Source of the DNA: Psychroflexus maritimus
GTDB lineage: Bacteria; Bacteroidota; Bacteroidia; Flavobacteriales; Flavobacteriaceae
Length of the DNA stretch: 64,000 nt
Direction: 5' to 3'
NCBI RefSeq assembly: GCF_011089875.1
Contig: NZ_JAANAS010000094.1
Location: 47,995-111,994, forward strand
Position numbers and translations under genes: made by a program. Under the pieces are notes generated by a model. That model was not told the origin of the DNA. It made no database searches and worked only from the letters and a program-made list of their open reading frames with translations. Positions 34,921 through 44,217 of this stretch are shown in pieces (the stretch's first letter is position 1; each line of letters opens with the position of its first letter).

Positions 34921-35808
34921 ATGAAAAATATAACAGTAATTGGTGCAGGAACAATGGGAAACGGAATTGCGCACACCTTTGCACAATTTGGCTACCAAGT
35001 AAGTTTAGTTGATGTTTCACAAGAAAGTCTTGACCGTGGTGTAGCAACCATCACCAAAAACTTAGATAGAATGTTAGCTAAAGAAAAAATTTCTGAAGCC
35101 AACAAACTAGATACCTTAAACAACATAAGCACGTTTACCGATTTAAAAGAAGGCGCTAAAAATGCAGATTTAGTAGTTGAAGCTGCTTCAGAAAATGAGA
35201 AAATTAAACTAGATATCTTTAAAACCTTAGATGAAGTTTGTCCTTCAGAAGCTATTTTGTCAAGCAATACAAGTTCTATTCCTATTACCAAAATTGCAGC
35301 AGTAACTAACCGTCCTGCGCAAGTTATTGGAATGCACTTTATGAACCCTGTTCCTATTATGAAATTGGTAGAAATTATACGTGGTTACAATACCAGCGAT
35401 GAAACTACCAACAAGATTATAGAAATGTCTAAGCATTTAAAAAAAGTGCCTACCGAAGTAAACGATTACCCTGGTTTTGTAGCTAATCGTATTTTGATGC
35501 CAATGATTAATGAAGCTATTGAAACACTTTACACAGGAGTTGCCGGCGTAGAAGAAATTGATACAGTAATGAAATTAGGAATGGCTCACCCAATGGGCCC
35601 TTTGCAATTAGCAGATTTTATTGGACTTGATGTTTGTTTGTCTATTCTTGAAGTAATGTACGACGGATTTAAAAACCCAAAATACGCACCTTGTCCATTG
35701 TTAGTAAATATGGTAAGAGCAGGTAAAATGGGGGTGAAATCTGGAGAAGGGTTTTACGATTATAGTGAAAGCAGAAAAGCAGAAAAAGTTTCGCAACAAT
35801 TTAATTAA
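34921..35808 (+). CDS. 3-hydroxybutyryl-CoA dehydrogenase
   Basis: The 295-residue protein is a short-chain 3-hydroxyacyl-CoA dehydrogenase that oxidises or reduces 3-hydroxybutyryl-CoA with NAD(P). The N-terminal Rossmann motif VIGAGTMGNGIAH is followed by the catalytic region SNTSSIPITKIA, GMHFMNPVP (His-Glu dyad) and EVNDYPGFVANR. The C-terminal dimerisation domain is complete. It lies between the oxidoreductase gene and the DUF1015 gene, which starts one base before its stop ends. Confidence 0.94.
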   Translation: MKNITVIGAGTMGNGIAHTFAQFGYQVSLVDVSQESLDRGVATITKNLDRMLAKEKISEANKLDTLNNISTFTDLKEGAKNADLVVEAASENEKIKLDIFKTLDEVCPSEAILSSNTSSIPITKIAAVTNRPAQVIGMHFMNPVPIMKLVEIIRGYNTSDETTNKIIEMSKHLKKVPTEVNDYPGFVANRILMPMINEAIETLYTGVAGVEEIDTVMKLGMAHPMGPLQLADFIGLDVCLSILEVMYDGFKNPKYAPCPLLVNMVRAGKMGVKSGEGFYDYSESRKAEKVSQQFN

Positions 35809-37046
35809 TGCCAAAAGTAAAAGCATTTAAAGCTACTCGCCCTTCACGGGATAAAATAAGTCTAGTTGCCTCTCGTCCGTATGAAAGTTATACCAAAGCA
35901 GAACGAGAGGCAAGATTAGACCACAACCCTTTTTCCTTTCTTCATATTGTTAATCCTGGTTACAAATACCGCAAAGAAATCTCGGGAAGAAAAGCTTTCA
36001 GTCTTGTGAAAAATAGGTTTGAAGAATTTAAAGAAGAGGGATCGTTTATAAATGAAAAGAAACCGTGTATATATCTTCATCAAATTGTGTTGCGAAATAC
36101 CCTAAAATTTACAGGATTTATAGCTTGTTGCCATGCTGAAGATTACAAAAACAATCAGATTAAAATTCACGAAGATACTATTCAATCTAAAGTAAATCTT
36201 TTTTCTGAATATCTGAAAACTGTTAAGTTCAATGCCGACCCTGTATTAATTACTTATCCTAACCACAAGGGTTTAGATGAATTGGCAAATGCAAAAATAA
36301 AAGAAAGACCGGAGTATGAGTTCACAACTACTTCTAGAGAAACCCATTATTTGTGGCTAATTGATGATGATGAAAGTATTCAAAAGATTGAAGCAGAATT
36401 TGAAGCCATGCCTACCTTTTATTTAGCCGATGGGCATCACCGATTTTCATCCTCATTTCAGCTTGCTGATAAAATGGCAAAGGAAAATCCTAATCATACA
36501 GGAGATGAAGATTACAACTTTGTAATGAGTTATTTAATTCCTGAATCGCAATTAAAAATACTTGAGTTTAATCGTTTAATTAAAGACCTAAACGGATTAA
36601 GTAAAGAAGAGTTTCTTATTCAATTGGATGAAAACTTCCGTATTGAAAATCGGGGTCAGCATTATTACAAACCAACGCAGAAGCATCATTTTAGCATGTA
36701 TTTAGACGGCGAATTTTACTCGCTTTACCTACGAAAAAAAAATCTGAATTTTACAGATGCGCTTGCCGCTTTAGACGCACAAATCTTATATCACTTTGTA
36801 TTGCAACCAATCTTAGGGATTCAGGATTTAAGAAATAATGAACGTATTGCTTACGCGCAAGGTCAAAAAGAAATGGCTTATGTGAAAGGAAATGTTGATA
36901 TTGAAAAATTTCAAGTTGGCTTTGGTATGTTTCCTTGCGCTATTGAAGAAATTAAAACCATTGCCGATCAGGGTTTAAAAATGCCTCCTAAAACAACCTA
37001 TATTTTACCTAAACTTAGAAGCGGAGTTACTATTCATGAATTTTAA
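35808..37046 (+). CDS. DUF1015 family protein
   Basis: The 412-residue protein belongs to DUF1015, with N-terminal KAFKATRPSRDKISLVASRPYE, a middle YLADGHHRF and the C-terminal FGMFPCAIEEIKTIADQG and MPPKTTYILPKLRSG. The structural relatives are of the HTPA-synthase or SerK-kinase type; members of this family in archaea act as ADP-dependent or free serine kinases, so a kinase role is possible but not shown. It overlaps the 3-hydroxybutyryl-CoA dehydrogenase stop by one base. Confidence 0.88.
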   Translation: MPKVKAFKATRPSRDKISLVASRPYESYTKAEREARLDHNPFSFLHIVNPGYKYRKEISGRKAFSLVKNRFEEFKEEGSFINEKKPCIYLHQIVLRNTLKFTGFIACCHAEDYKNNQIKIHEDTIQSKVNLFSEYLKTVKFNADPVLITYPNHKGLDELANAKIKERPEYEFTTTSRETHYLWLIDDDESIQKIEAEFEAMPTFYLADGHHRFSSSFQLADKMAKENPNHTGDEDYNFVMSYLIPESQLKILEFNRLIKDLNGLSKEEFLIQLDENFRIENRGQHYYKPTQKHHFSMYLDGEFYSLYLRKKNLNFTDALAALDAQILYHFVLQPILGIQDLRNNERIAYAQGQKEMAYVKGNVDIEKFQVGFGMFPCAIEEIKTIADQGLKMPPKTTYILPKLRSGVTIHEF

Positions 37047-37073
37047 TTCAAATTTTACAAGTAAATAATTCAA

Positions 37074-37727
37074 ATGAAATCAGTTACCGAAAAACAAGCT
37101 ACTTACCAACATACAAATACTTACTCCTGCCTTTTTGAACCGAATCAGGAAACTAAAAATTATTGGTTAGCTTGTCATGGTTTAGGTTACTTAAGTAAAT
37201 ATTTTATTCGCTATTTCAGATTTTTAAAGAAAGACAAAAATTATATTGTTTGTCCGCAAGCACCTTCAAAGTATTACCAAGGAAATGACTTTAAATATGT
37301 AGGGGCTTCTTGGTTAACCAAAGAAAATACAGCACTAGAAACGCAAAATGTTATTCGCTATTTAGAAAAGGTTTATCAACTAGAGCAACCTACTACTTCA
37401 CAAACTAAGTTTTTCTTAGGATATTCGCAAGGGGTTTCTGTGCTTTTACGATGGATGGCACAAAACAAAAGGCAATGCCATCATTTAATTATTCATTCAG
37501 GTAGTATTCCAAACGAATTAACCACTTCAGATTTTGTATATTTAAATGATTCAACAAAAGTGCATTTAGTTTATGGAAACCAAGATGAATATATCCATTC
37601 AGAGAAGCTAACACAACAGCTTCGTTTGGCCAATGATTTATTTGGAAATCGGCTTGACATTCATAAATTTGAAGGTAATCATCAAGTTTCTACAGAATTC
37701 ATTAAAAAAATAGCATCAGAAAACTAA
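37074..37727 (+). CDS. alpha/beta-hydrolase, phospholipase/carboxylesterase type
   Basis: The 217-residue cytosolic protein resembles the small phospholipase/carboxylesterase group. A nucleophile elbow GYSQG (residues 116-120, Ser118), Asp171 in YGNQDEY and His203 in GNHQVS complete a likely catalytic triad. The N-terminal CHGLGYLSKYFIRYF is typical of the Bacteroidota form. It follows the DUF1015 gene by 27 bases and converges with thyA. The substrate is unknown. Confidence 0.87.
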   Translation: MKSVTEKQATYQHTNTYSCLFEPNQETKNYWLACHGLGYLSKYFIRYFRFLKKDKNYIVCPQAPSKYYQGNDFKYVGASWLTKENTALETQNVIRYLEKVYQLEQPTTSQTKFFLGYSQGVSVLLRWMAQNKRQCHHLIIHSGSIPNELTTSDFVYLNDSTKVHLVYGNQDEYIHSEKLTQQLRLANDLFGNRLDIHKFEGNHQVSTEFIKKIASEN

Positions 37728-37741
37728 ACCTCCTTTAGAAA

Positions 37742-38566
37742 TTAAATAGCTACTTTAGCTTTTATCCCAGGATGTGGATTATACCCAACTAACTCAAAAT
37801 CTTCATAGGTAAAATCAAAAATGCTTTTAACATCAGGATTAATATTCATAGTAGGTAAAGGTTTTGGCGCTCTACTCAACTGCAACTCTACCTGTTCAAA
37901 GTGATTGTTGTAAATATGAACATCACCAAAGGTATGCACAAAATCGCCATACTCCAATCCGCAGACTTGCGCCATCATCATACACAAAAGCGCATACGAA
38001 GCTATATTAAACGGTACTCCTAAAAAAACATCAGCACTTCGTTGATACAACTGACAAGACAATTTATTATTGGCTACATAAAACTGAAAAAAAGCGTGAC
38101 AAGGAGGAAGCGCTGCTTTTCCGTTAGCTACATTTTCAGCAAAAGAAACCGAAGTATCAGGCAGTACGCTTGGATTCCATGCGGCTACTAACATTCTTCT
38201 GCTATTCGGATTTTTCTTTAGGGTTTCAACAATCTCAGCAATTTGGTCAATCCCTTCATTATTAAAATTCCTCCATTGATGTCCATAAACAGGTCCTAAA
38301 TCGCCATTATCATCTGCCCATTCATTCCAAATTCTAACGCCGTTTTCCTGAAGATAGTTAATGTTAGTATCTCCTTTTAAAAACCAAAGCAACTCATGAA
38401 TAATCGATTTTAAATGTACTTTTTTAGTGGTTACTAAAGGAAAACCTTTTTGTAAATCAAAACGCATTTGATAACCAAAAACACTCTTGGTGCCAGTTCC
38501 GGTGCGGTCTCCCTTTTGAACTCCTTCAGCTAAAATATGGTTTAGTAAGTCGTGGTATGCTTGCAT
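37742..38566 (-). CDS. thyA: thymidylate synthase
   Basis: ThyA methylates dUMP to dTMP using methylenetetrahydrofolate. The 274-residue protein has the N-terminal [11 protein letters not shown], the catalytic Cys156 in [13 protein letters not shown], and the folate-binding AGY-type segment [13 protein letters not shown]. The length is that of the short bacterial form with a small insert before the catalytic loop. It stands alone on the minus strand, convergent with the esterase gene; no dihydrofolate reductase gene follows. Confidence 0.96.
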   Translation of the reverse strand: MQAYHDLLNHILAEGVQKGDRTGTGTKSVFGYQMRFDLQKGFPLVTTKKVHLKSIIHELLWFLKGDTNINYLQENGVRIWNEWADDNGDLGPVYGHQWRNFNNEGIDQIAEIVETLKKNPNSRRMLVAAWNPSVLPDTSVSFAENVANGKAALPPCHAFFQFYVANNKLSCQLYQRSADVFLGVPFNIASYALLCMMMAQVCGLEYGDFVHTFGDVHIYNNHFEQVELQLSRAPKPLPTMNINPDVKSIFDFTYEDFELVGYNPHPGIKAKVAI

Positions 38567-38725
38567 GGTAAAATCTTTTGGTAAAAGTAAAAATTAATAT
38601 TAAACACTTTTATTAAAAATTGATTTTTTTGAAACAGCAAAAAACATAAAAGAAATAAAAAATTAGCTAGCTTAAAGCTGATCAACTAAATAGTAAAAAA
38701 ATAAGCCTGTGATATAAATTTATTG

Positions 38726-38733
38726 TATTTTTG
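38726..38733 (+). promoter_or_regulatory. candidate -7 box of purL
   Basis: TATTTTTG matches TAnnTTTG and lies 33 bases before the purL ATG. The -33 TTG is absent at the usual spacing. Confidence 0.45.
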
Positions 38734-38766
38734 AGCGCATAAAAATAGGAATCAAATTTTTGTGCA

Positions 38767-41700
38767 ATGATACATTTCTTTCAAGCTGAAACCTCTAAAT
38801 TTTACTGCGTTCAATCAGAAAATAGACCCGATTTTGAAACCATCAAAAAATTAAAATGGCTATTTGGTAACGCCAGTTTTATTGATCAAAAAGAAATTGA
38901 AGGTCTATTTGTTGGACCACGAGCCGCAATGATTACTCCATGGTCCACTAACGCAGTTGAAATCACCCAAAACATGGGAATTGTTGGTATTGAGCGTATT
39001 GAAGAGTTTCATGCCTTTAAGATCGAAGCTGATTTTGACCCAATGTTATTTCAACAATACAACAATCTTCACCAAGAAATCTTTAGGATTAATATTCAGC
39101 CTGAGGAAATTAAGTTAGTAGATGATATTGCCACCTACAACCAACAGGAAGGTTTAGCTTTAAGTGATGAAGAAGTTTCTTATTTAAATGATCTTTCTAA
39201 GCGTATTGGAAGAAAATTAACCGATGCTGAAGTCTTTGGCTTTTCGCAAGTAAATTCTGAACACTGCCGACACAAAATTTTCAACGGAACTTTTATTATT
39301 GATGGTAAAGAAAAACCATCTTCATTGTTCAAGTTAATTAAAAAAACTTCTGAAGAAAATCCTAATGAAATTGTTTCTGCTTACAAAGATAATGTAGCCT
39401 TTATCAATGGCCCTAAAGTAGAGCAATTTGCTCCAAAAAGCCCTGATATTCCTGATTTTTATCAAGCTAAGGAATTTGAATCTGTAATTTCTCTGAAAGC
39501 AGAAACGCACAACTTCCCTACCACAGTAGAACCTTTTAATGGTGCGGCAACAGGAAGTGGAGGCGAAATTAGAGATCGTTTAGCTGGCGGTAAAGGCTCT
39601 CTTCCTTTAGCAGGAACGGCAGTCTATATGACTAGCTATTCGCGTTTAGAAGAAAACAGAAACTGGGAAAAAGCTTTTCCTGCCAGAAAATGGCTTTATC
39701 AAACTCCTTTAGATATTTTGATTAAAGCTTCTAATGGTGCTTCCGATTTTGGAAATAAATTTGGCCAACCCTTAATTTCAGGATCGGTATTAACCTTTGA
39801 ACACCAAGAAAATAAAACTTCACTGGGTTTTGATAAAGTTATTATGTTAGCCGGTGGAATAGGCTACGGAAAAAAAGACCAAGCCTTAAAAGATGTTCCC
39901 AAAAAAGACGAAGATATTATCATTTTAGGCGGTGATAATTACCGTATAGGCATGGGTGGTGCAGCCGTTTCTTCTGCTGATACAGGCGAATTTGAAAGTG
40001 GCATTGAACTCAACGCCATACAACGTTCTAACCCAGAAATGCAAAAACGTGCCGCCAACGCCATTCGAGGAATGGTAGAAAGTGAAGAAAACAGCATTAC
40101 CTCAATCCATGACCATGGAGCTGGTGGACATTTAAATTGTTTAAGCGAATTGGTGGAAGATACCGGCGGAAAAATAGATTTAGCCAAACTTCCTGTAGGC
40201 GATCCAACACTTTCTGCTAAAGAAATTATTGGCAATGAGTCGCAAGAACGAATGGGCTTGGTGATGCCTGCCGAAGAAGCTAACAAGTTACAACGCATTG
40301 CAGAACGTGAGCGCGCTCCGATGTACCGCGTTGGAAAAGTAACTAACAATCATAAATTTACCTTTGAAAGTTCAAAGAATGGAGAAAAACCAATGGATTT
40401 GATGCTTTCGGATATGTTTGGAAGTTCGCCTAAAACCATCATGAAAGACGAAACTCTAAAAACAGACTTTGCTAAAGTTTCTTATGATAAGGCTCAACTT
40501 TTAACATATTTAAAAGAAGTGCTTCAATTAGAAGCGGTAGCCTGTAAAGACTGGTTGACGAATAAAGTAGATCGGTGTGTAAGCGGTCGCGTAGCCAAGC
40601 AACAAACCTGTGGAAGCTTGCAAATTCCGTTGAACAACTGTGGCGTAATGGCCTTGGATTATAACGGTAAACACGGAGTAGCAACTTCGGTTGGTCACTC
40701 CCCTATTTCGGGGCTTATTGACCCGGTTGCGGGTGCTAAAAATTCGATTGCTGAAGCTTTAACTAATTTGGTTTGGGCACCCTTGGAAAAAAATTTGAAG
40801 TCAGTTTCACTTTCTGCAAACTGGATGTGGCCGTGTAAAAACCCCGGGGAAGACGCACGACTTTATGAAGCAGTTGAAGCCGTTTCTCAATTTGCTATTA
40901 ATCTTGGAATTAATGTTCCTACGGGTAAAGATTCGCTTTCTATGAAGCAAAAATACCCAAGCAAGGAAGTGATTTCTCCAGGTACGGTAATTATTTCAGC
41001 CGCCGGTCATTCTGATGATATCACAAAAGTGATTGAACCTGTTATGCAAGCCAATGAAAAAATTTACTATATCAATTTATCAAAAGATGAATTTGTTCTT
41101 GGTGGTTCTTCTTTTGCCCAAATTAGAAATGCCATTGGAAAAAAAGCCCCATCTATAAAAGATGATGCCTATTTTGCTAAAGCTTTTAATGCTATTCAAA
41201 CGGCTATCAAACAAGATTTGGTTTTAGCTGGTCATGATATTTCTTCAGGTGGACTGATTACCGCCTTGTTAGAAATGTGTTTTCCTGAAAATAATATTGG
41301 TGCTTCGGTTGATTTGGATGTTTTAAAAGAAAAGGATTTAATTAAAGTTCTTTTTGCTGAAAATGCTGGTGTTTTGCTTCAATTAAAAGAAGCAGCAGTA
41401 AAACTTCTGAAGGGAGAAGGAATTGAATTGCTAGAATTAGGGGCTTCAACTGAAACGAAACAACTTCAATTGAAACATTCATCTGAAGAGTTAAGTTTTG
41501 ATATTGATGAAATGCGTGATGTTTGGATGAAGACTTCGCATTTACTAGACCGCAATCAAAGTGGTATTGAAAAAGCAGATGAACGTTATAAAAACTATAA
41601 AAATCAAGCCTTAAATTTTAGGTTTCCGAATAATTTTACTGGAAAATTAAACGATGATTTCTTACAATTAAAAGACAAAAAAGACTCTAAAATTAAAGCT

Positions 41701-42450
41701 GCTATTATTCGTGAAAAAGGTTCTAATTCTGAGCGAGAAATGGCACGTGCTTTATACTTAGCTGGTTTTGATGTAAAAGATGTACACATGACCGATTTAA
41801 TGTCGGGTAGAGAAACTCTAGAAGATATTCAACTGATTGCTGCCGTAGGGGGGTTTTCTAATTCAGATGTGTTGGGAAGTGCCAAAGGTTGGGCAGGTTC
41901 ATTCTTGTATAATGAAAATGCCAAAAATGCATTAACCAACTTTTTCAACCGCGAGGACACACTTTCTTTAGGGGTCTGTAATGGATGTCAGTTGTTTATT
42001 GAATTAGGTTTAATCAATTCTGAAGATAAGGAAAAACCGAGAATGTTGCATAATGATAGTCATAAGTTTGAATGTAATTTTACTTCGGTAAAAATTCAGG
42101 AAAATAATTCTGTGATGCTTCAAAATTTAGCAGGAACACAATTGGGAATTTGGGCAGCACACGGCGAAGGAAAATTTAGCTTTCCTCATGCTGAAGAACA
42201 TTACAATATTGTAGGGAAGTACGGCTATGAAGGCTACCCCGCAAACCCCAATGGTTCGGATTTTAATACAGCTATTTTAACAGATTCAACCGGTCGTCAT
42301 TTAGTGATGATGCCACATTTGGAGCGATCAATTTTTCAATGGAATTGGGCGCATTACCCAAAAGGCAGAAAAGATGAAATAACGCCCTGGCTGAAAGCTT
42401 TTGTGAATGCAAGGGTTTGGTTGGAGGAAATACACCAAAAGAAGAATTAA
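38767..42450 (+). CDS. purL: phosphoribosylformylglycinamidine synthase (single-chain)
   Basis: This 1227-residue enzyme converts FGAR to FGAM in purine synthesis. It is the large single-chain form with an N-terminal PurS-like domain (residues 1-150), two AIR-synthase-type halves with SQVNSEHCRHKIF and ETHNFPTTVEPF, and a C-terminal glutamine amidotransferase. The catalytic Cys1071 lies in LGVCNGCQLF, and the glutaminase His-x-Glu pair in AAHGEGKF. The whole frame is intact. It has its own promoter and no close downstream partner; it borders the accessory island. Confidence 0.96.
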   Translation: MIHFFQAETSKFYCVQSENRPDFETIKKLKWLFGNASFIDQKEIEGLFVGPRAAMITPWSTNAVEITQNMGIVGIERIEEFHAFKIEADFDPMLFQQYNNLHQEIFRINIQPEEIKLVDDIATYNQQEGLALSDEEVSYLNDLSKRIGRKLTDAEVFGFSQVNSEHCRHKIFNGTFIIDGKEKPSSLFKLIKKTSEENPNEIVSAYKDNVAFINGPKVEQFAPKSPDIPDFYQAKEFESVISLKAETHNFPTTVEPFNGAATGSGGEIRDRLAGGKGSLPLAGTAVYMTSYSRLEENRNWEKAFPARKWLYQTPLDILIKASNGASDFGNKFGQPLISGSVLTFEHQENKTSLGFDKVIMLAGGIGYGKKDQALKDVPKKDEDIIILGGDNYRIGMGGAAVSSADTGEFESGIELNAIQRSNPEMQKRAANAIRGMVESEENSITSIHDHGAGGHLNCLSELVEDTGGKIDLAKLPVGDPTLSAKEIIGNESQERMGLVMPAEEANKLQRIAERERAPMYRVGKVTNNHKFTFESSKNGEKPMDLMLSDMFGSSPKTIMKDETLKTDFAKVSYDKAQLLTYLKEVLQLEAVACKDWLTNKVDRCVSGRVAKQQTCGSLQIPLNNCGVMALDYNGKHGVATSVGHSPISGLIDPVAGAKNSIAEALTNLVWAPLEKNLKSVSLSANWMWPCKNPGEDARLYEAVEAVSQFAINLGINVPTGKDSLSMKQKYPSKEVISPGTVIISAAGHSDDITKVIEPVMQANEKIYYINLSKDEFVLGGSSFAQIRNAIGKKAPSIKDDAYFAKAFNAIQTAIKQDLVLAGHDISSGGLITALLEMCFPENNIGASVDLDVLKEKDLIKVLFAENAGVLLQLKEAAVKLLKGEGIELLELGASTETKQLQLKHSSEELSFDIDEMRDVWMKTSHLLDRNQSGIEKADERYKNYKNQALNFRFPNNFTGKLNDDFLQLKDKKDSKIKAAIIREKGSNSEREMARALYLAGFDVKDVHMTDLMSGRETLEDIQLIAAVGGFSNSDVLGSAKGWAGSFLYNENAKNALTNFFNREDTLSLGVCNGCQLFIELGLINSEDKEKPRMLHNDSHKFECNFTSVKIQENNSVMLQNLAGTQLGIWAAHGEGKFSFPHAEEHYNIVGKYGYEGYPANPNGSDFNTAILTDSTGRHLVMMPHLERSIFQWNWAHYPKGRKDEITPWLKAFVNARVWLEEIHQKKN

Positions 42451-42660
42451 TAAGTGCTTTTTAGAAAATAAAAGATTAATTTTTTCAAAAAAAGTTATTT
42501 AGTAAATAAATGCTATTCAAATCTACAAGGATTTAGGTTCTTATACTTTCTATTCAGAAAAAGCTTCTTAAAAGCTCATTCTGACTTAATAAATAATTTA
42601 ATTTCAAGTGCAGGAGGATATAAAAATAAAGGAGTTAGAATTGTAAAGGAAACTAAATCA
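42451..42660 (+). other. intergenic region between purL and the IS200 remnant
   Basis: About 210 AT-rich bases follow purL. I see no gene, RNA or clear terminator. The region is probably the boundary between core genome and the accessory island. Confidence 0.4.
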
Positions 42661-42704
42661 CTATGGACTTGAAGTCCATAGGTTTTATCCTGACTGAAAG
42701 TCAG
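42661..42704. repeat. tandem hairpins at the end of the IS200-type element
   Basis: CTATGGACT (42661-42669) pairs with AGTCCATAG (42673-42681) across a three-base loop. A second hairpin, CTGACT-GAA-AGTCAG, lies at 42690-42704. Such subterminal hairpins mark the ends of IS200/IS605-family elements. Confidence 0.6.
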
Positions 42705-42714
42705 CTGTACGTGA

Positions 42715-43145
42715 TTACTCAAGTATAAAATTATCTGAGTCATTACCTGATTTCCGATGATGCTCCAAGTATTCACTTACCATTTCATCAGTTATTTTGC
42801 CTGTACTCCAACATCCCAAACCTATTGCCCAAAAATAGCTGCCCCAATAGCGCTTTTGTAATTTTGGAAACTTTTGTTGGAGTTTTCTTGAGCTTCTGTC
42901 TTTTAGCTTTTTTACTAAAGTGCTGATATCTTGCGAGGGTCGATACTCTAAATGCATGCGAATATGATCTTTACTGACAACTGCTTTAATATACAAATAC
43001 CTTCGGCATCACAAAATTGAATCAGAATCTCACGACAAGGCTTCTAAACATCTTCATTTAAAACTGAATAGCAATACTTGGTGCTCCAAACCAAGTGCAC
43101 TGTTAATCTCGAAACAGGATGTCCATTTGCCCATTGATTATTCAT
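42715..43145 (-). pseudogene. decayed IS200-type TnpA transposase
   Basis: The C-terminal two thirds (42715-42996) read as a Y1-transposase: DHIRMHLEYRPSQDISTLVKK, RSSRKLQQKFP and YWGSYFWAIGLGCWSTGKITDE. The N-terminal part (from an ATG at 43145) reads MNNQWANGHPVSRLTVHLVWSTKYCYSVLN, but a TAG stop at 43044-43046 and a frameshift near 43000 break the gene. The HUH metal motif also reads His-Ile-Arg where active enzymes have His-x-His, so the protein would be dead even without the breaks. The element marks the left end of the defence island. Confidence 0.85.
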
Positions 43146-43396
43146 ACAACAAAGTTAAGTATTTTTAGAAGCTAAAGCGAAATGCACTAAAGTGCCTAGT
43201 TTTAACTATTTTTGAGACCAATAAAAACCAATATTGCGGTAGCAGTGGTTTTGTATTTCCAGCAGTGAACACTATCAGGATATCTAATCCTGCTTAAAAA
43301 ATAAAAGCACTAAGCTTTTGTAAGTGAAGGATGAAACTATTATTTCTCAAGAACAATGGTTTATCATAAATTACAAAATCAGGTAATGAATTGAAG
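43146..43396. other. intergenic region with short dyads
   Basis: These 250 bases between the IS200 remnant and the TAC module contain a GCACT-AA-AGTGC dyad at 43184-43195, probably the other end of the IS element. No gene is visible. Confidence 0.45.
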
Positions 43397-43834
43397 TTAG
43401 CTATTTTTAATTCTTAAATCAAGTATTTTAGAAGGAGAAACTACAGGAAGAATGAGTTTACAAAAGTTGGTTTCTTGTAGTTGTTGATAGATAATTCCCC
43501 TAGCTGTAGAAAAGCTAATACCTAGCAAAGTTGCTATAAATTGACCTGAAAAAATGGGAATGTTTTTGTCTTGATCCAGTTCGTAATGGTCTTTTAAATC
43601 TTCGATTTGAAAATAAAAGTCGATATGATATTTAATCCCAATTTCTTTGGTGGAAAGTAAATTGATGAAGAGCTCAATTTTAATGCGCTCATCATCTAAG
43701 TTATGTTTTGTGTTGTGAGCAACATTAAATTCAAAATTCAAATTTTTGTTGATGGTATCATCATTGATGTAAGTGCTAACTACTTCAATGTGATTGAGCT
43801 TAATTCTTTCAGGTATAATGGCACTTGTTTTCAT
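43397..43834 (-). CDS. SecB-like chaperone of a toxin-antitoxin-chaperone (TAC) module
   Basis: The 145-residue protein shows the SecB pattern: an N-terminal strand region with LNFEFNVAHNTKHNL, IKIELFINLL, and YHIDFYFQI, then a C-terminal helix STARGIIYQQLQETNFCKLILPVVSP that corresponds to the ARE...T..L.L.PV part of SecB. Its gene is directly behind an XRE antitoxin gene (one-base overlap), and the toxin gene lies before that. The order toxin-antitoxin-chaperone matches the HigB1-HigA1-SecB-TA system of Mycobacterium tuberculosis, where the chaperone protects the antitoxin from aggregation. Assignment as SecB-like is by pattern only. Confidence 0.7.
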   Translation of the reverse strand: MKTSAIIPERIKLNHIEVVSTYINDDTINKNLNFEFNVAHNTKHNLDDERIKIELFINLLSTKEIGIKYHIDFYFQIEDLKDHYELDQDKNIPIFSGQFIATLLGISFSTARGIIYQQLQETNFCKLILPVVSPSKILDLRIKNS

Positions 43835-44205
43835 TAAACTGCTTCTTGTGTATAATGACTTATTTCGTAATTATCTTTAGCGGTAGAATAGCTTTCTTGA
43901 TTCCCTTCAATCATACCCAAGTAAATGTAATTGGGCTCAGGATTCATTAAGTCAACACCTAATGCAATTTCCATTTTAGTAATGCTTTTAAGCGTTAGGT
44001 TATGCGTACCTGACAACCATTTAGAAACTTCTGATGGTTTTTTGCCCAACATTTCAGCAAATACAGTTTTCTTAATCCCCCTATTTTTTAGAATTACACA
44101 AACTTGCTGTGTAATTTCAAGGTTACGTTCAATAAAGCGATCAATTTCTGGGTTCTTATTTTCTTCTAACCAGTTATCTAGTTTGTTTTCTTCAGGAAAC
44201 TTCAT
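43834..44205 (-). CDS. XRE-family antitoxin (HigA-like) of the TAC module
   Basis: The 123-residue protein has a Cro/C1-type helix-turn-helix at residues about 45-75 (KTVFAEMLGKKPSEVSKWLSG), the form seen in HigA antitoxins. The C-terminal tail (YIYLGMIEGNQESYSTAKDN) extends beyond the DNA-binding domain and may be the chaperone-addiction region of TAC antitoxins. It probably represses its own operon through the repeats at 44742-44787. Its stop overlaps the SecB-like start by one base, and it starts 12 bases after the toxin stop. Confidence 0.8.
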   Translation of the reverse strand: MKFPEENKLDNWLEENKNPEIDRFIERNLEITQQVCVILKNRGIKKTVFAEMLGKKPSEVSKWLSGTHNLTLKSITKMEIALGVDLMNPEPNYIYLGMIEGNQESYSTAKDNYEISHYTQEAV

Positions 44206-44217
44206 AGTTTTTAGTTT

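Noticed and set aside
34735..35047. Two overlapping minus-strand frames at the oxidoreductase/dehydrogenase junction
   Set aside because: They are shadows of two well-supported plus-strand genes and show no family pattern.
39939..40349. 136-residue open frame antisense to purL
   Set aside because: It lies wholly inside purL, which has strong protein similarity over its full length; the antisense frame is Ser/Pro-rich and has no recognisable domain.
42576..42776. 66-residue minus-strand frame after purL
   Set aside because: It spans the IS200 end hairpins and overlaps the tnpA tail; no protein pattern was seen.
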